Assembly (NCBI GenBank): GCA_963565915.1
Contig: OY751495.1
Coordinates: 496,001 to 560,000 of the forward strand
Direction: 5' to 3'
Source of the DNA: Entoloma clypeatum
Taxonomy: Eukaryota; Basidiomycota; Agaricomycetes; Agaricales; Entolomataceae
DNA length: 64,000 bases
Every line of letters starts with the position of its first letter. The stretch's first letter is position 1. Positions 33,988-44,556 of the stretch are shown one piece after another. A program made the translations under genes and the position numbers. The notes under the pieces are model-generated. The model saw only the letters and a program-made list of their open reading frames with translations, did not search any database and was not told the origin of the DNA.

Positions 33988-36883
33988 TCATTGTCGGAAG
34001 TCATCCAGCCGCTTCTTAATCTCTACAAGCCTGGCCTGTTTCCCCAACAACGCAGTTCGCCTTTCAGCTATGATCGGATCCTCGCTCAAGAATTCCTTCA
34101 TTCTGCTCCTGGCCGCCGTATCCGACTCCTTCAACAGGCTGTCGAACAAGCTCTTCTTAAGACTAGTTGCGAGTGCTTGGTGCAGCTCATGCTCAATGGT
34201 GAGGGGAATGTAGTCAATGATGCGCTATCCAAGTTTCTTCTAAACTTTGAAAACAGGGAAGAGAAAGAAGACGGACCTTGTGTGCGACATCGAAATATGC
34301 CCGCACCGTCGCCATCACGCGGAGGGCAGCCAGATCTTCGTCTGGAACTGGGTTACTTGACGGATATGCCTCGTGCGAGATTCCGATAATGTACGAGGGC
34401 GGCCAGCGATAGCCGCCAGTGTATCGTTCGAGCCACATCTTTTCTTGTGTTTGGAGAACCTCAGTGTTTAGCGTGTAGAGGGGATTTTTCTCGAGCGCGA
34501 GGACTCTCTCAAGCATTTGGAGAGTTTCGGTTTTGCAGCGCTCGAGTTCGGTTTGGACTATTTTGCTAATACATAGCGCCCGATGCTTCAGTAACAGAAG
34601 ACGGAGTGGACAGAGCCAAAACAAAGAAAAAACCACACGCACTCAACGTAGCTGTTCAGGAGCTTATACTGCCCAAAATGCTCCGACATGAGCTTCGTGA
34701 TAAACCCAGAACTGAAAGCATAGATATCGTCGAACAAGGAGAGCGATGGTTTGTTCCAAAGGTTCGCAAACTCTCGGATGAGGGTCTCCGTGGCCTCGAA
34801 AGGCACATGTCCCGGGAGCTCCCAACCTATAGAGCTGTGAGGATATGCAGACGTTATCCTCTCATCTGAACCTGCCACTGAATGCGGAGTACTCACTTGG
34901 CAATCACCTGTTTAACTTCCTTCAAATTTACTGCCCGGCCGGTATGCTGCGCGTCGAGGGTGTTCAACCGCCATTGGACATCCGAAGGCCAAAAGTTCGG
35001 CCGCGTATCGAATATCTCGGATCTGAACCCCTCGTACCGACGCCGATTGCTTTGAACGAGCGTCTTGTGGCTTTTGCCGAAGGTGGCAGCGCGGACGTCG
35101 TCGCAGAATTGCGAGATGCGGAGGAAGACCTCAGTTGAGGGCGTATCGACGGGTGGGGGCGGGAGCAAGGAGAGGTCGTGTTGGCAGGTGAGAAGAAGCT
35201 CGTTGACGTGTTCTCGGAGCTTTGGAAGGCTAGGTTTGAAGTTGCGTCAGTTGAGTCTAGAGTACGGGCAAGCGTACGTACTAGTTCTCGATGAGTTTGA
35301 CCAACAGCCTGCCGACGTCCGCCACGAAATTAGGGATGCCAAACCTCCTGCGGTCGGTCACGGTGCTCCATGGCTGTGTCGTGTCGAAGAAGTCTGTGGC
35401 GAGGCGTTGAGATTCGAGACGGGCGATGTTGCGGGCACGTTCGTCGTCGTCCGGAAGACGAACACAATAGTACCCGTGCTTGAGCTGGTGGGCTTGACCG
35501 CGGCTTTCAATAAGTTCTTTCCACATTTTGCGACGTCCAAGGGCACCCGGGGAGACTGTGTCCGGCTTTGTGAGAACACCTAAAGATGGTGAGAGTGAGA
35601 TTACGGTTTTGGAGTGGAGATGGAGGGGAGAGTCATACCGATGGTTCTCTCGCCACCCGGGTCGGCCTCTCGGGCAAGTCGTACAGCTTGTTGGTTCTCC
35701 ATGTCATCTGATCGTTGTCAAGTTATTTGTCATAAGATGAGAAGATGTCTGCTGTTCTTACCGCTCATGGGAATCGTGATGAGGATGAGCGTGTTCTCGC
35801 CATCTATGTGGGAGACGACCAGATCTCTTACCAGGTCTATCGCACTTGGAGTTGTAGAATTCTGAATGAGACCTTCAAAATTGATATGGAACATCGGTTC
35901 GCCATGAGTACGATTGAATATATCCAGAGGTATGAAGAAAGCTCACCGGGCAGATCAACGAACGAGAGATCAGCAATATCTGGATCCTTCACGTCGATGA
36001 CCACGGTATTTTTGGAGAAGGGCAACGCCCCCTCGCTCCTCGCGCCAGCTTTGAGCTCGGCCGCTGTCTTCGCGTAAAACGTCGCGGGACCGAGATGCTG
36101 GTTCAAAATAGCGGCTTGGGCCCGTCGAAGCCATATCTCGACATCGGCCCTGTTTGTGAGGACAGGTCCAAAGGCTTTGGTTTCGGAGACGTTCAGAGGG
36201 GCGCCGGTAGCAGAGAAGGACATGCGGAGGGAGATGGTGCAGGACCAGGAGGATGCAGAGGTCGAGAGGTTGCATTCCATAGGGCACCTGTCGGGCAGAG
36301 GTTAGCGGTGACTGATTTTTGGCGCCGCTGAGAGCACGACAAGGTCACCTCGTGCAAGTTTCGCTATCCCGTGGAACTTTGATCTGAAGAAAGGATGAGA
36401 ATCTATTCGAGTCGGCCGTTCAAGGGAAGACTTACGCCGCTGACAGCTTCTACGAGGGAGCTCTTCCCAGCTGTATGTACGAGAATGTTTGATTAACCTT
36501 CAATCAAATCTAACGATAGCAAGTTGACTTGCCAGATTGGCCACCGATAACAGTGAGGCGAGGCATGTCGAAAAGTAGAAGGTCTCCTCTGAAGGCATGA
36601 GAATTAATGTGGATACAAAAGAGATGCGATGACAAGAGACATACCCCAGGTTTCGCAAGTCCCGGTTGAGATCCATGAATCGTTTACATTTCTTCGCGTA
36701 TTCTCCTGAGAACATGTCATTGGTGGTTTCCGTGTCAGGTGTTGGCGGGGTCGATTGAGAGGACGACGATGTCCTAGAGCGAGAGGATTGCTGATGATGA
36801 TTGCCACTTCCATTAATCTGGCCATTACCGTTTGATGTAGTATTGCGGCGTCGGTTGAATGGATTGAAGCTGTTTATCGACAT
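33988..36883 (-). CDS. Dynamin-superfamily GTPase (fungal Mx/Vps1-like)
   Basis: Large GTPases of this family assemble on membranes and drive fission or remodelling. The ATG at 36883 starts MSINSFNPFNRRRNTTSNGN, a Ser/Asn-rich leader. The G domain has the P-loop GGQSAGKSSLVEAVSG (split by an intron), VPRDSETCTRCPMECNL with the G2 threonine, DPDIADLSFVDLPG (G3), and a G4 motif in GVLTKPDTVSPGALGRRKMW. The stalk includes NFVADVGRLLVKLIEN, LREHVNELLLTCQHDLSLLP, WELPGHVPFEATETLIREFA and YTGGYRWPPSYIIGISHEAY. The GTPase effector domain is RIIDYIPLTIEHELHQALAT to RLVEIKKRLDDFRQ (stop at 33988). No PH domain or proline-rich tail is seen, so it fits the Mx-like proteins that have expanded in agarics better than Vps1 or Dnm1. 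Confidence 0.92.
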
Positions 36884-38050
36884 TGCGATGGGAGAAGAGT
36901 GCGAGGGTACGAATGAATGAAGTGTGACTTGTAAGTGATTCTGGAGGTATAAATGTCCCACTCAGGCCCGCATGGTGTCTGAGGTAACGTAACGAAGTAC
37001 AGCGTGATTTACTTCCTGGCGCTGTTTCTGAGCATTTGTGGGCATCGGCTAGTTGGAAGGAGTCGGGAAGAGCCTCGGGTGTGGCACATGAGGCGAACTG
37101 AGGTAGTTCGAAGTTTGCCGCTGCCTACGTTGAGTAGTCTGAGCTGTGTATTGGATAATACGTCCTTTGGTGGGTCCATCGCCTTGATGCCCAGCGCTTA
37201 GCGATAAGCACTGAAAAAAAGCCTCGAGGCAGTCCTAGTCAGTGGGAAATCTGATTCGGAATACTAACATAGACAAATAACCCCATTCTTCTGAACCACC
37301 ACCATCAGGCTCAAGGACCGGAAACGCACGTACTGTTGTATGAAAGGTATGTAAGACATTAAAAGCTCAAGCTGTATGGATAGTGCGGCCGTACGCCAAA
37401 AAACTCATTAAAAAGCCCTCCAGAACTGGCCCCATCACCATGAAGGGGTTCAGCATCCCTCAAACTTTCTGCGACCCTTTTTAATCTTGCGGAATGGACC
37501 CCCACGGGCCGGTCTGTACCCTAGGATCTCAGCAAATGGAATCCCCGTAAGGCCGACCCTCGCCTCCTCACCACTCGACCCATCATCCAAATATTAAAAC
37601 GTCGAGCGCACCCGCGCATTTCATGAAATAAATTACAAGAACAGGGCTTATAATATGCTTTCCGCGTCGCACCCTTGACATCTTGACATGGACTGCCGAA
37701 CCGCTTCTATGTATTGACCAGGGTTTGCTGTGTGTGCGTGTGAGCCTGTGGCGTGTCAGGTGCTGTGCAAATACTCCATGAGGCACAAGCGATTTGGGCA
37801 TGCCCTCTCCTGCATGATATCTACAAGACCAGGACTGCGCGGGCCTCGGATCTTTGGGTAGTCGAGCCTGCCGATTTCCTCGTTTTTGGGCCGTCGGTTT
37901 CCTATATCTCACGGCTCTAATCAAACGTCTTTCGATTCAGACGCTTCTCTGACATAAACCTGACGATATCTATTCCACATACTTGCACCTATACGGGCCG
38001 CTTGTCTAAGATTCGATCATTATTCGTCTCGTCGACCCCGTTTGTAACCT
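36884..38050. other. Divergent intergenic region
   Basis: About 1.2 kb between the dynamin gene and the RNase H-like gene; both promoters should be here. The minus frame at 37583-37924 lacks motifs. No repeat or RNA gene seen. Confidence 0.45.
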
Positions 38051-39619
38051 ATGTCTGTTGCATCTGTTCCGCCGCCGCAGCAGTATGCATGCCCGCCAAC
38101 GCCGTCTTCCCCAGGGCCCTCTTCTTCCCCACTGCTCGCTCCTCATCGCTGGACATACGACCCCGCATTCGGGATCGTCCATATTTCAGGCTGTCGCGTC
38201 TGTCTGCATTACCGACGGCATCTGGCCTCTGCTTCTGCCTCTGCTGCCACGCGATATCCACACGATTCACACGACGTGGGAATCGACACCGATTTATCCC
38301 TCAGGTCGGCGTTGATAGAGAGGGACTCCCAGCAGAACGCGCATTTTCTGCGTGGGGTCGATGAGGGGATGCGACTGCAGAGGGAACTCGACGAGAGTCC
38401 GCGCCGCGTTCTCAGTGAGAGCGGGCCCGGGATCTTTGAGCGGTACCTCGAAGCGAAGGAGCTCGCGAAGGAGAAGACGGATCAGCTGGCGAAGGCGAAG
38501 GAAGAGCTCAGGCAGGTGAAGGCGCAGTTTGAGGCGTTGAGAGTGTTATTTGACGAGATGGCGGATTTCAACTCGCTGTGGGGTAGTGCTGACTATGACG
38601 ACGATGTGGGAGGACGAGTGGGGGAAGGGCTGTTCTCCGGGTGTGAGGGAAGTTGCCGTTCAGATTCGGTTGGTGATGAGAAGGGAACAGACTCCCTGTA
38701 TTCCATGGCAGTTCCTTTCCAACTTCCGTCGCCACCAGAAACGCCAGAGGGTCCGACGGCGGCTTCCCTTCCTCCTACCGAATACGTAGATAATGACGCA
38801 CTGGATGAGACCCTGATGAGACCGGCCACTGACGAGGTCCTAGCTCCTCCTCCTCCCTCCGGTGACGACGACGAACGGCTTCATCAAGACGACCTTGTCT
38901 GCGATGATTCAGCCAGCAGCCTCGAGGAGGTGGCCACACTGCTGGACGAGGCTCGGAACCTCGACAATATCCATGCTCTCACCCGTGTGCGGGCCCTATG
39001 CACGCTTGCACAACGCACGCCGCGTGGTGAACGCACCAAGATCCAAGAGTACGTCCTCCACCACTGGCGCGGACCCACAGCCCACCCCGCGCCCGCCCCC
39101 ATCACATCCCCCCCCTCGCCCTCACCTCTGCCCTCCCCTCTCCCAGCACACACCGAATTCTTCGTCGACGCCTCCGCATGGGGCATCGGCTTCGTCCTAA
39201 ACGGCCGCTGGCTCTCCTGGAAGCTCAAGCCCGGCTGGAACGAGAAGCTCTCCGGGCGGGATATCAACTGGTCCGAGATGGTCGCCGTCGAGCTCGGCCT
39301 GCGCGTGCTCGCCCACGCCGGCTTCCGCGCGTCGCTCACCGTCCGATCGGACAATGCCGGCGTCGTGCAGGCGCTCGTGACGGGGCGGTCGAAGCACGAG
39401 CAGCAGGCGGCGATCTTGAGGAACGTGCTGCATCTGGCGAACGAGCATGCGATCGATCTGAGGCCGGTGTGGGTCTCGACGAAGGATAATGTGGCGGATC
39501 GGTATTCGAGGGGGGAGGTGGAGCCGAGGGCGTTGGTGTATCCGAAGGTGCCACCTGTACCGGCGCATCTGGTGAGCTTTGTGGAGGAAGCGGTTTTGTC
39601 GGCGAGGGCTTCGCATTGA
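38051..39619 (+). CDS. Intronless protein with a C-terminal retroelement-type RNase H domain
   Basis: A 522-residue single-exon frame. Residues 1-90 are Pro/Ser-rich, with a possible CRVCLHY zinc-like spot at 48-54. A coiled coil with LEAKELAKEKTDQLAKAKEE lies near residues 133-170. An acidic linker follows. Residues 367-500 form an RNase H-like fold: FFVDASAWGIGFVLNGRWLS (Asp373), INWSEMVAVELGLRVL (Glu409), VRSDNAGVVQAL (Asp434) and STKDNVADRYSRG (Asp483). All four acidic residues of the catalytic set are present. The INWxE and NVADRxSR forms resemble RNase H of DIRS-like or other retroelements rather than cellular RNase HI. No reverse transcriptase, integrase, recombinase or LTR is nearby, so it is either a captured or domesticated domain or an element fragment. 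The frame is intact and GC-rich at third positions. Confidence 0.75.
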   Translation: MSVASVPPPQQYACPPTPSSPGPSSSPLLAPHRWTYDPAFGIVHISGCRVCLHYRRHLASASASAATRYPHDSHDVGIDTDLSLRSALIERDSQQNAHFLRGVDEGMRLQRELDESPRRVLSESGPGIFERYLEAKELAKEKTDQLAKAKEELRQVKAQFEALRVLFDEMADFNSLWGSADYDDDVGGRVGEGLFSGCEGSCRSDSVGDEKGTDSLYSMAVPFQLPSPPETPEGPTAASLPPTEYVDNDALDETLMRPATDEVLAPPPPSGDDDERLHQDDLVCDDSASSLEEVATLLDEARNLDNIHALTRVRALCTLAQRTPRGERTKIQEYVLHHWRGPTAHPAPAPITSPPSPSPLPSPLPAHTEFFVDASAWGIGFVLNGRWLSWKLKPGWNEKLSGRDINWSEMVAVELGLRVLAHAGFRASLTVRSDNAGVVQALVTGRSKHEQQAAILRNVLHLANEHAIDLRPVWVSTKDNVADRYSRGEVEPRALVYPKVPPVPAHLVSFVEEAVLSARASH

Positions 39620-39630
39620 GGAGGACTTGC

Positions 39631-39664
<34 letters not shown>

Positions 39665-40086
39665 ATAACATATATATATAAGGATGGACTGTAGTCCTGC
39701 ATGTTTCTCAAGTATGTCAGTATTGATTTATGTTTAGGCCGGCCTGGCGCGTCATCTCCATTTCTCGACGAGACTCTTTCGGATCCGCCCTACCTGAGAT
39801 TCAGGCGTATGAAATGGAACTTGGCTGCTTTCGACCCTTTTGTAATTATCGTGGAAACATCGAACACGGATACAGTCCCCGATATCGACGTCATATAACA
39901 GACACATGAATAGTTCGGAATATACAGGTATCTGTATTCGAATAAAAACCTCTGTGTATGTATCTCATTGTCCTGACGCCCTGAGTCACCACGCCTCAAA
40001 GATAACCGAACGCCAACACGCTTCATATCAAAACCCAGCTTCACACTCCAACCTCAATCCAACTGATCAAACTCAGCCACTAGTCC
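39620..40086. other. Convergent intergenic region with a GAT microsatellite
   Basis: About 470 bases between convergent genes. Starts with the trinucleotide repeat at 39631-39664 and a TA repeat at 39670-39680. Nothing else seen. Confidence 0.55.
39631..39664 (+). repeat. (TGA)n microsatellite
   Basis: About eleven TGA/GAT units immediately 3' of the RNase H-like gene, followed by a short TATATA tract. Confidence 0.9.
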
Positions 40087-40855
40087 TCAGATACACATCT
40101 TCCCAGGGGGACAGGCACGTTTGATAAGAGACGAAATCGCGCGTGCGGACAGGTCGCGTGCGGAGAGGTCATCGAACCCGCGAGCGTATAGATATTCCAA
40201 GTCGTCTAGCTCGCGAGCATCCAGCCCAGCAAGATAATCAATCTCCCGCTGTGAAAGAAGCGGCAGCTCGCGTTTCGCGGCACTCTTGATCCTAAGGAGA
40301 CTCTATCAAGATCGATTCTATAGGGCTGCGTCCAGGACCGGGCTTACTGAGTATTCCCTTTGATGTCTTCCATAGCGTCGTCTTTATGAGAAACTGAGAG
40401 ATCGGGAGTTGCGGACATCCGTGCGTGGAGCTCGTTGAAGTCGCCCAACCCTCGTTTCCGAAGGCGGTCCAGGTCACGGTGCGAAGATTTTGTCCTGTTC
40501 GATTGGATGTACTCAGGGTCGCTGTGAAATGAGGACTGGGACAGGCTTACTGAGCATTCCCTTTGTTGGCTTGGACATTTGGGTCCCTGTATGAACATGT
40601 CAGACCAGGAAGCACCGAGCAAGGGTCAAAAAAAAAAACAGCCTGGCAGACGTACATCCGGTCCATGACTGGGGGAACATAGGCTGGAGCTAGCCGCGCA
40701 TGGAGGTCGTCGAACACTAGAGAGGAAGGTTGTGAGATGGCGGTTGCGTGTTGTGCGTCCTGGACGAGGGGGGCAGCGGTGACGGAGCTGAATCCACCAG
40801 CCAGGAGAGAGAAGGTGGTGGCGGCCGCGATGGCTTGTGATTTTGCAAAAACCAT
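40087..40855 (-). CDS. Secreted Kex2-processed repeat precursor (small peptide precursor)
   Basis: Four exons, with introns all in the same phase. Exon 1 (ATG at 40855) is MVFAKSQAIAAATTFSLLAG, a clear signal peptide, then VFDDLHARLAPAYVPP. Exon 2 is DPNVQANKGNAQ. Exon 3 is TKSSHRDLDRLRKRGLGDFN with ELHARM, ending DAMEDIKGNTQ. Exon 4 is IKSAAKRELPLLSQREIDYL through FDDLSARDLSARAISSLIKR and ends ACPPGKMCI. Several units repeat: a D-L-HAR/SAR core, KGN(A/T)Q at two exon ends, and TKS/IKS at the next exon starts. Dibasic KR sites (RKR, AKR, IKR) are typical Kex2 cleavage points. This matches fungal Kex2-processed repeat proteins, some of which release signalling or surface peptides. The last four residues do not form a CaaX box, so it is not a classical basidiomycete pheromone. 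Confidence 0.7.
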
Positions 40856-42165
40856 GATGGGGAGTTTATGGAGAGTTTGTCGTTGAGAAAAAGAAGTGTG
40901 GCGGTGGTAGAATCGTGAACAGAGATATGACAGAAGGAGGGAGACCAGCTGGAGAATCCATCTCCTGGATGTCCTCTTTTCAAGTCTTGGGTTGCCATGA
41001 CGTCGGCTGTCAAGTCCGTTTGGAAAGCAGCCGTGGTCGTGATCGTCAAGCACAGAACAAGGATTCGTCGTCACTAAACGCTCGGTCGACCGAAACTTTG
41101 GTGCATTTCGTCAGAAACGAAATTCATTGTTATAATAAGTATGCCAGAAAACAATCATGATGGCTTCACACAAATTTGCAGGAATTCGCTGAACACACTG
41201 AAGGATTTGGAACGCGACTAGTACTGACCCGTCTCCGAGTTGGAACATCTCTTCAGATCTGTGGCCGCAACGCCGATATCAACCCTTTTGTCCCCGTTCT
41301 CAGATTCGTCTTCGATGACGCGCCAAACCACCACCGATCTGCAATCCATCGCTTCAGCTTCTCTAGTAAGCAGCCACACTCCCCCTAAACGGCCCCCTCG
41401 GTTATCTCAGGCCAGACACACTGTCGTATATTCTCACAAACGTAGCAGTCCGTATGTCTTTTCGATCTCTTCATCTTCACCTCTGCATCATACAAATCTT
41501 TCAAACAGATCGATGAACGCGCATGGCAAACAGAGGGGGGGGGGAGACTGAGACCGTCCATCTTCCTCGGGTTTCTTTTTCTCAACGAAACTTTCCAAGA
41601 AGACATGCGAGTGATGCGACCATCCTCTGGCTTGGCGCTCACACGATGGGAATGTTCGTGGCCGTTCTACATTCCAGGCATCCTGCAAAACGACGTGCGC
41701 TTACAATATATACATACTTCCACGAGGTCGGTTTATCTCGACGTCCTTACACAGGATCTGGTAATCAGATCTCGGCGGTGGGAGGCGATCGTTCACATCA
41801 GCAAACCCTGGGTGCTACCAGCTACTACAGGTTGCTATGGGTTACTATGGGTGCTATAAAACAGGGGACCTTTGCTATGGAGCGCTCCATAGCATCCATA
41901 GACCCACCCAGGGTTTGCTGATGCACGATCGTAGTATCGGGGGAATATCTTGTAAGTAAGTTGAGTGCGTTCCCACTCGGCCCCCTCAGCGCCCGTGTTT
42001 TTCACGTCCGTGAGTAATGTTCAAATGCAGCTGACGACATTCCAGGATCATCCCATGTACCACCAGTTCAAAAAGCGATGCCTACTTATAAACACTCATC
42101 ACTTCTCAGGACAACCGGTGCATTCTTATCCAATACACACACACACACCCTCAATTGCAAAAAAA
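40856..42165. other. Divergent intergenic region containing a MITE
   Basis: About 1.3 kb. It holds the promoters of the Kex2-type precursor and of secreted copy 1, plus the inverted-repeat element at 41796-41923. A (CA)n run lies at 42134-42149 just before the copy 1 start. Overlapping frames at 41385-41921 show no motif. Confidence 0.45.
41796..41923. mobile_element. Short MITE-like inverted-repeat element
   Basis: A 128-bp segment with perfect 19-bp ends, CATCAGCAAACCCTGGGTG and CACCCAGGGTTTGCTGATG. It has internal direct repeats of GGTTGCTATGGGTTACTATGGG type and an internal palindrome CTATGGAGCGCTCCATAG. It has no coding capacity. The outer GATCGT-containing bases also match in part, so the true ends may lie a few bases outward. 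Confidence 0.65.
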
Positions 42166-42420
42166 ATGCACTTCATCCGCTCTCTCATCCTCTCCATGAC
42201 CGCCCTCTGCGTTGCGAGCGCCTACGCTGCGACCCGTCTTCCCTTACTAAGTAGAGCGGGGCCGTTGCCCTCACGACAAGGACCCTTGTAGCTCAACGAC
42301 TGGATGCTGTCCGGGCTACAAATGTGGGGGCGTAAGTGGTCCCCTTCAGTCGTTTTTTTTTTCCCATGGCACCCTGAGCTGAGTGAGGAAAATCAGAACA
42401 ACAGATGTGGGCCAGGCTAA
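42166..42420 (+). pseudogene. Small secreted cysteine-rich gene, copy 1 (frameshifted)
   Basis: Two exons (42166-42331 and 42397-42420). The first frame gives a clean signal peptide, MHFIRSLILSMTALCVASAY, but ends at a TAG after 41 codons. One frame over, the rest of exon 1 and exon 2 encode six cysteines spaced C-x6-C-x5-CC-x4-C-x5-C, then a stop at 42420. This is the spacing pattern of inhibitor-cystine-knot (knottin) peptides. The two halves are one base out of phase, so as read the gene is broken. The intron is 65 nt (GTAAGT...AATCAG). Copies 2 and 3 lie 1.36 and 2.39 kb downstream with related upstream sequence. Confidence 0.6.
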
Positions 42421-43524
42421 GGTCCCAGGGTGGTGACTTGCGGGCTCAAGAGAGGGGCGTGTCAGCACAGATGGCGATTGAGTTTGTTGTTCCACATACT
42501 AGTACGCTGGTAGAATGTCACGAGTCAATGGAGTTTTGTGTTACAGACTTACAGTTTCGATCCCGGGGCGAGAAGCCACGTTTCCTCTACTTCCATGAAC
42601 TCACCGGGGGGAAGGAAGGGGGGGTGCCTCGCATCAGGAGTTCACATGGGTTGTGTGGGTGGCTGAAGAGCACAAGTACATACCATGTACGTGGGTCCAT
42701 GCACTACGAACCGGTTCGCAACGTACCAAAACGTACCCAAATACCCCCCCCCCCCCTCGTATCGGGTGAGAGATCCATCCACAGCAAGATGTCTGAACCC
42801 CAAACTTAAGAAACACAACCAGGCCTTCGTGATGATGTGCCACGGGGAAGTTGGGAAACCGAGGGTGATGATGATGTGGAGAAAGAGAAAAACCGAACAC
42901 GCCCGGGCCAAACAATTTTCAATGCTTTTTCAACAAGCAGTACTAAGTGTACCCAGTGCCTACTGCTACTACCATGGAAATGACTTGGACTTGACGAGTT
43001 TTTTTTCCCCCGAGTCAAACCTGGAAATCCAAGTTAGTCAACACATGACGCGGGGGATATGAGGTTTGATGTGGTTGACGGGGATGCACCTGGTGGGGCT
43101 CCAGACGACCACGATGGGTGTGCGTAATCACCATCACTGACATAACTTTCCAGTGTTCTTGTGTACCATCTGCGCTCTCTTGTTTCTGTATTCAGGCCTA
43201 CGAATGGTACTTAGTCGCCGCGTCGTCCTTGAATTGGAGTTAAAAGGGTTTGACTTTGCACATATCTGATTTGCTGATAGACTCACGAGGATCCCGCACA
43301 TACATAAGCGGAATGCGTTCCCGCCGGGCCAGGAGCGCCGGTAGGTATGATGTCAAATACAGCTGACGAGACCCCAAGATAATTCTACCAACGTACGCGT
43401 CTTTGTCCGCGCAGTATACTTAAAAAAGCGTGCCTCAAAAACAAGTCATCATTTCTCAGTTACAGTCAGTTGTATTTCCCACTCACTGACACACGTAACG
43501 CGCACTAGTATCAGTCGCGACAAG
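42421..43524. other. Spacer between secreted copies 1 and 2
   Basis: About 1.1 kb. From about 43130 onward it resembles the sequence upstream of copy 3, showing that whole units were duplicated. It includes a C run at 42747-42756. Frames here are not credible genes. Confidence 0.5.
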
Positions 43525-43828
43525 ATGCACTTTCATCCGCTCTGACTTCGTCTCCATCACCGCCCTCTGCGCAGCGAACGCCTACGCTGCGAGCGCCTTC
43601 CCTGCGACCCACGGGGGCAGAGCTCGCTGATTGCCCAAAATACGGGCAGGTCTGCAACCAAACGATTGGGTGCTGTAAAGGCTTTAGGTGCACCATCGTG
43701 AGTGGGTTTTCTATTGATTTCGATATTGAGCTGAGCGACGAAATCAGAGCAACATCTGCTCTGCCAAGCGGCGGCTGAATCCTGATCAAGGTTCGTTGGA
43801 AACGCTGCCCTGGCTGGAAACATGTTGA
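43525..43828 (+). pseudogene. Small secreted cysteine-rich gene, copy 2 (frameshifted)
   Basis: Aligned by eye with copies 1 and 3. An extra T soon after the ATG puts a TGA in the seventh codon. The signal-like segment is in the next frame, and the cysteine-rich part in a further one. The cysteine part has the same C-x6-C-x5-CC-x4-C-x5-C spacing as copy 1, across a 50-nt intron (43698-43747, GTGAGT...AATCAG), then a basic tail to a TGA at 43826-43828. The start context (CGCGACAAGATGCA) is shared with copy 3. Two frame breaks make it a pseudogene as read. Confidence 0.6.
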
Positions 43829-44556
43829 AGTGGGGAAAAAAATACTAGTTAGTTTACTGTACATGGATCAGTTGCAGTGAATGAGTTCGGATCCCGAGTC
43901 GAATGGTACTTTGGAGTGATTTTTTTTCTTGAGTTACTTACGTGGAGTGGAGAGAGAAAAAAAGACTTCACTGGTACACGGCCCCTGTAACGATATGAAT
44001 GAGCTGATCACATACGTATGTGGAGGCGTTGGACGGAATGGTAGGTAACCGGTAGAGTCCTCCGCAGCTGTGTTTTTGGGAAAGTAGTCACCGCATGACC
44101 CGAGGATACGAAGTCCAATGCGGCTGACGAGATGCGCCGGGATGGGGCGCCACACCATCACGATGGGCGTGCGTTGCGCCGTCAATGGCATAACATCCCA
44201 GTAATTTTTGTGTTCCATCCGCGCTCTCTGGTTTTTGTATTTACTGTTCTTTGTGCCTGCGAATGGAAGTCACCGCGTCGTCCTTGAATTGCAGTCAAAG
44301 GGTTTGACTTGGCGTGGCCACTAAAATATGTTTCCACAGTGGATTTAGAGTTATACTTAGGTTTTGGCATGCGAGGATCCGCACCTGATGTCAAATGCAG
44401 CTGACGAGATTCCAGGATCATTCTACCAAGATACGCGTCCCCGTGCCTGCAGTTTAAAAAGCGCGTCTTTCTTGAAAAGAAATCATCACTTTTCAGTTAC
44501 AGCCAGTTGAATTCCCACTCGCTGACATATATACACGCACTATCAGTCGCGACAAG
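43829..44556. other. Spacer between secreted copies 2 and 3
   Basis: About 730 bases. The part from about 44160 to 44556 is a diverged duplicate of the region upstream of copy 2 (shared GCGTCGTCCTTGAATTG and CAGCTGACGAGA). It contains the copy 3 promoter. No further gene. Confidence 0.55.

Noticed and set aside
38884..39711. Minus-strand 275-codon frame
   Set aside because: Antisense of the RNase H-like gene and its GAT microsatellite, with no motifs.
40087..40140. CaaX pheromone at the end of the Kex2-type precursor
   Set aside because: The final cysteine is second from last, not fourth from last, so no CaaX box.
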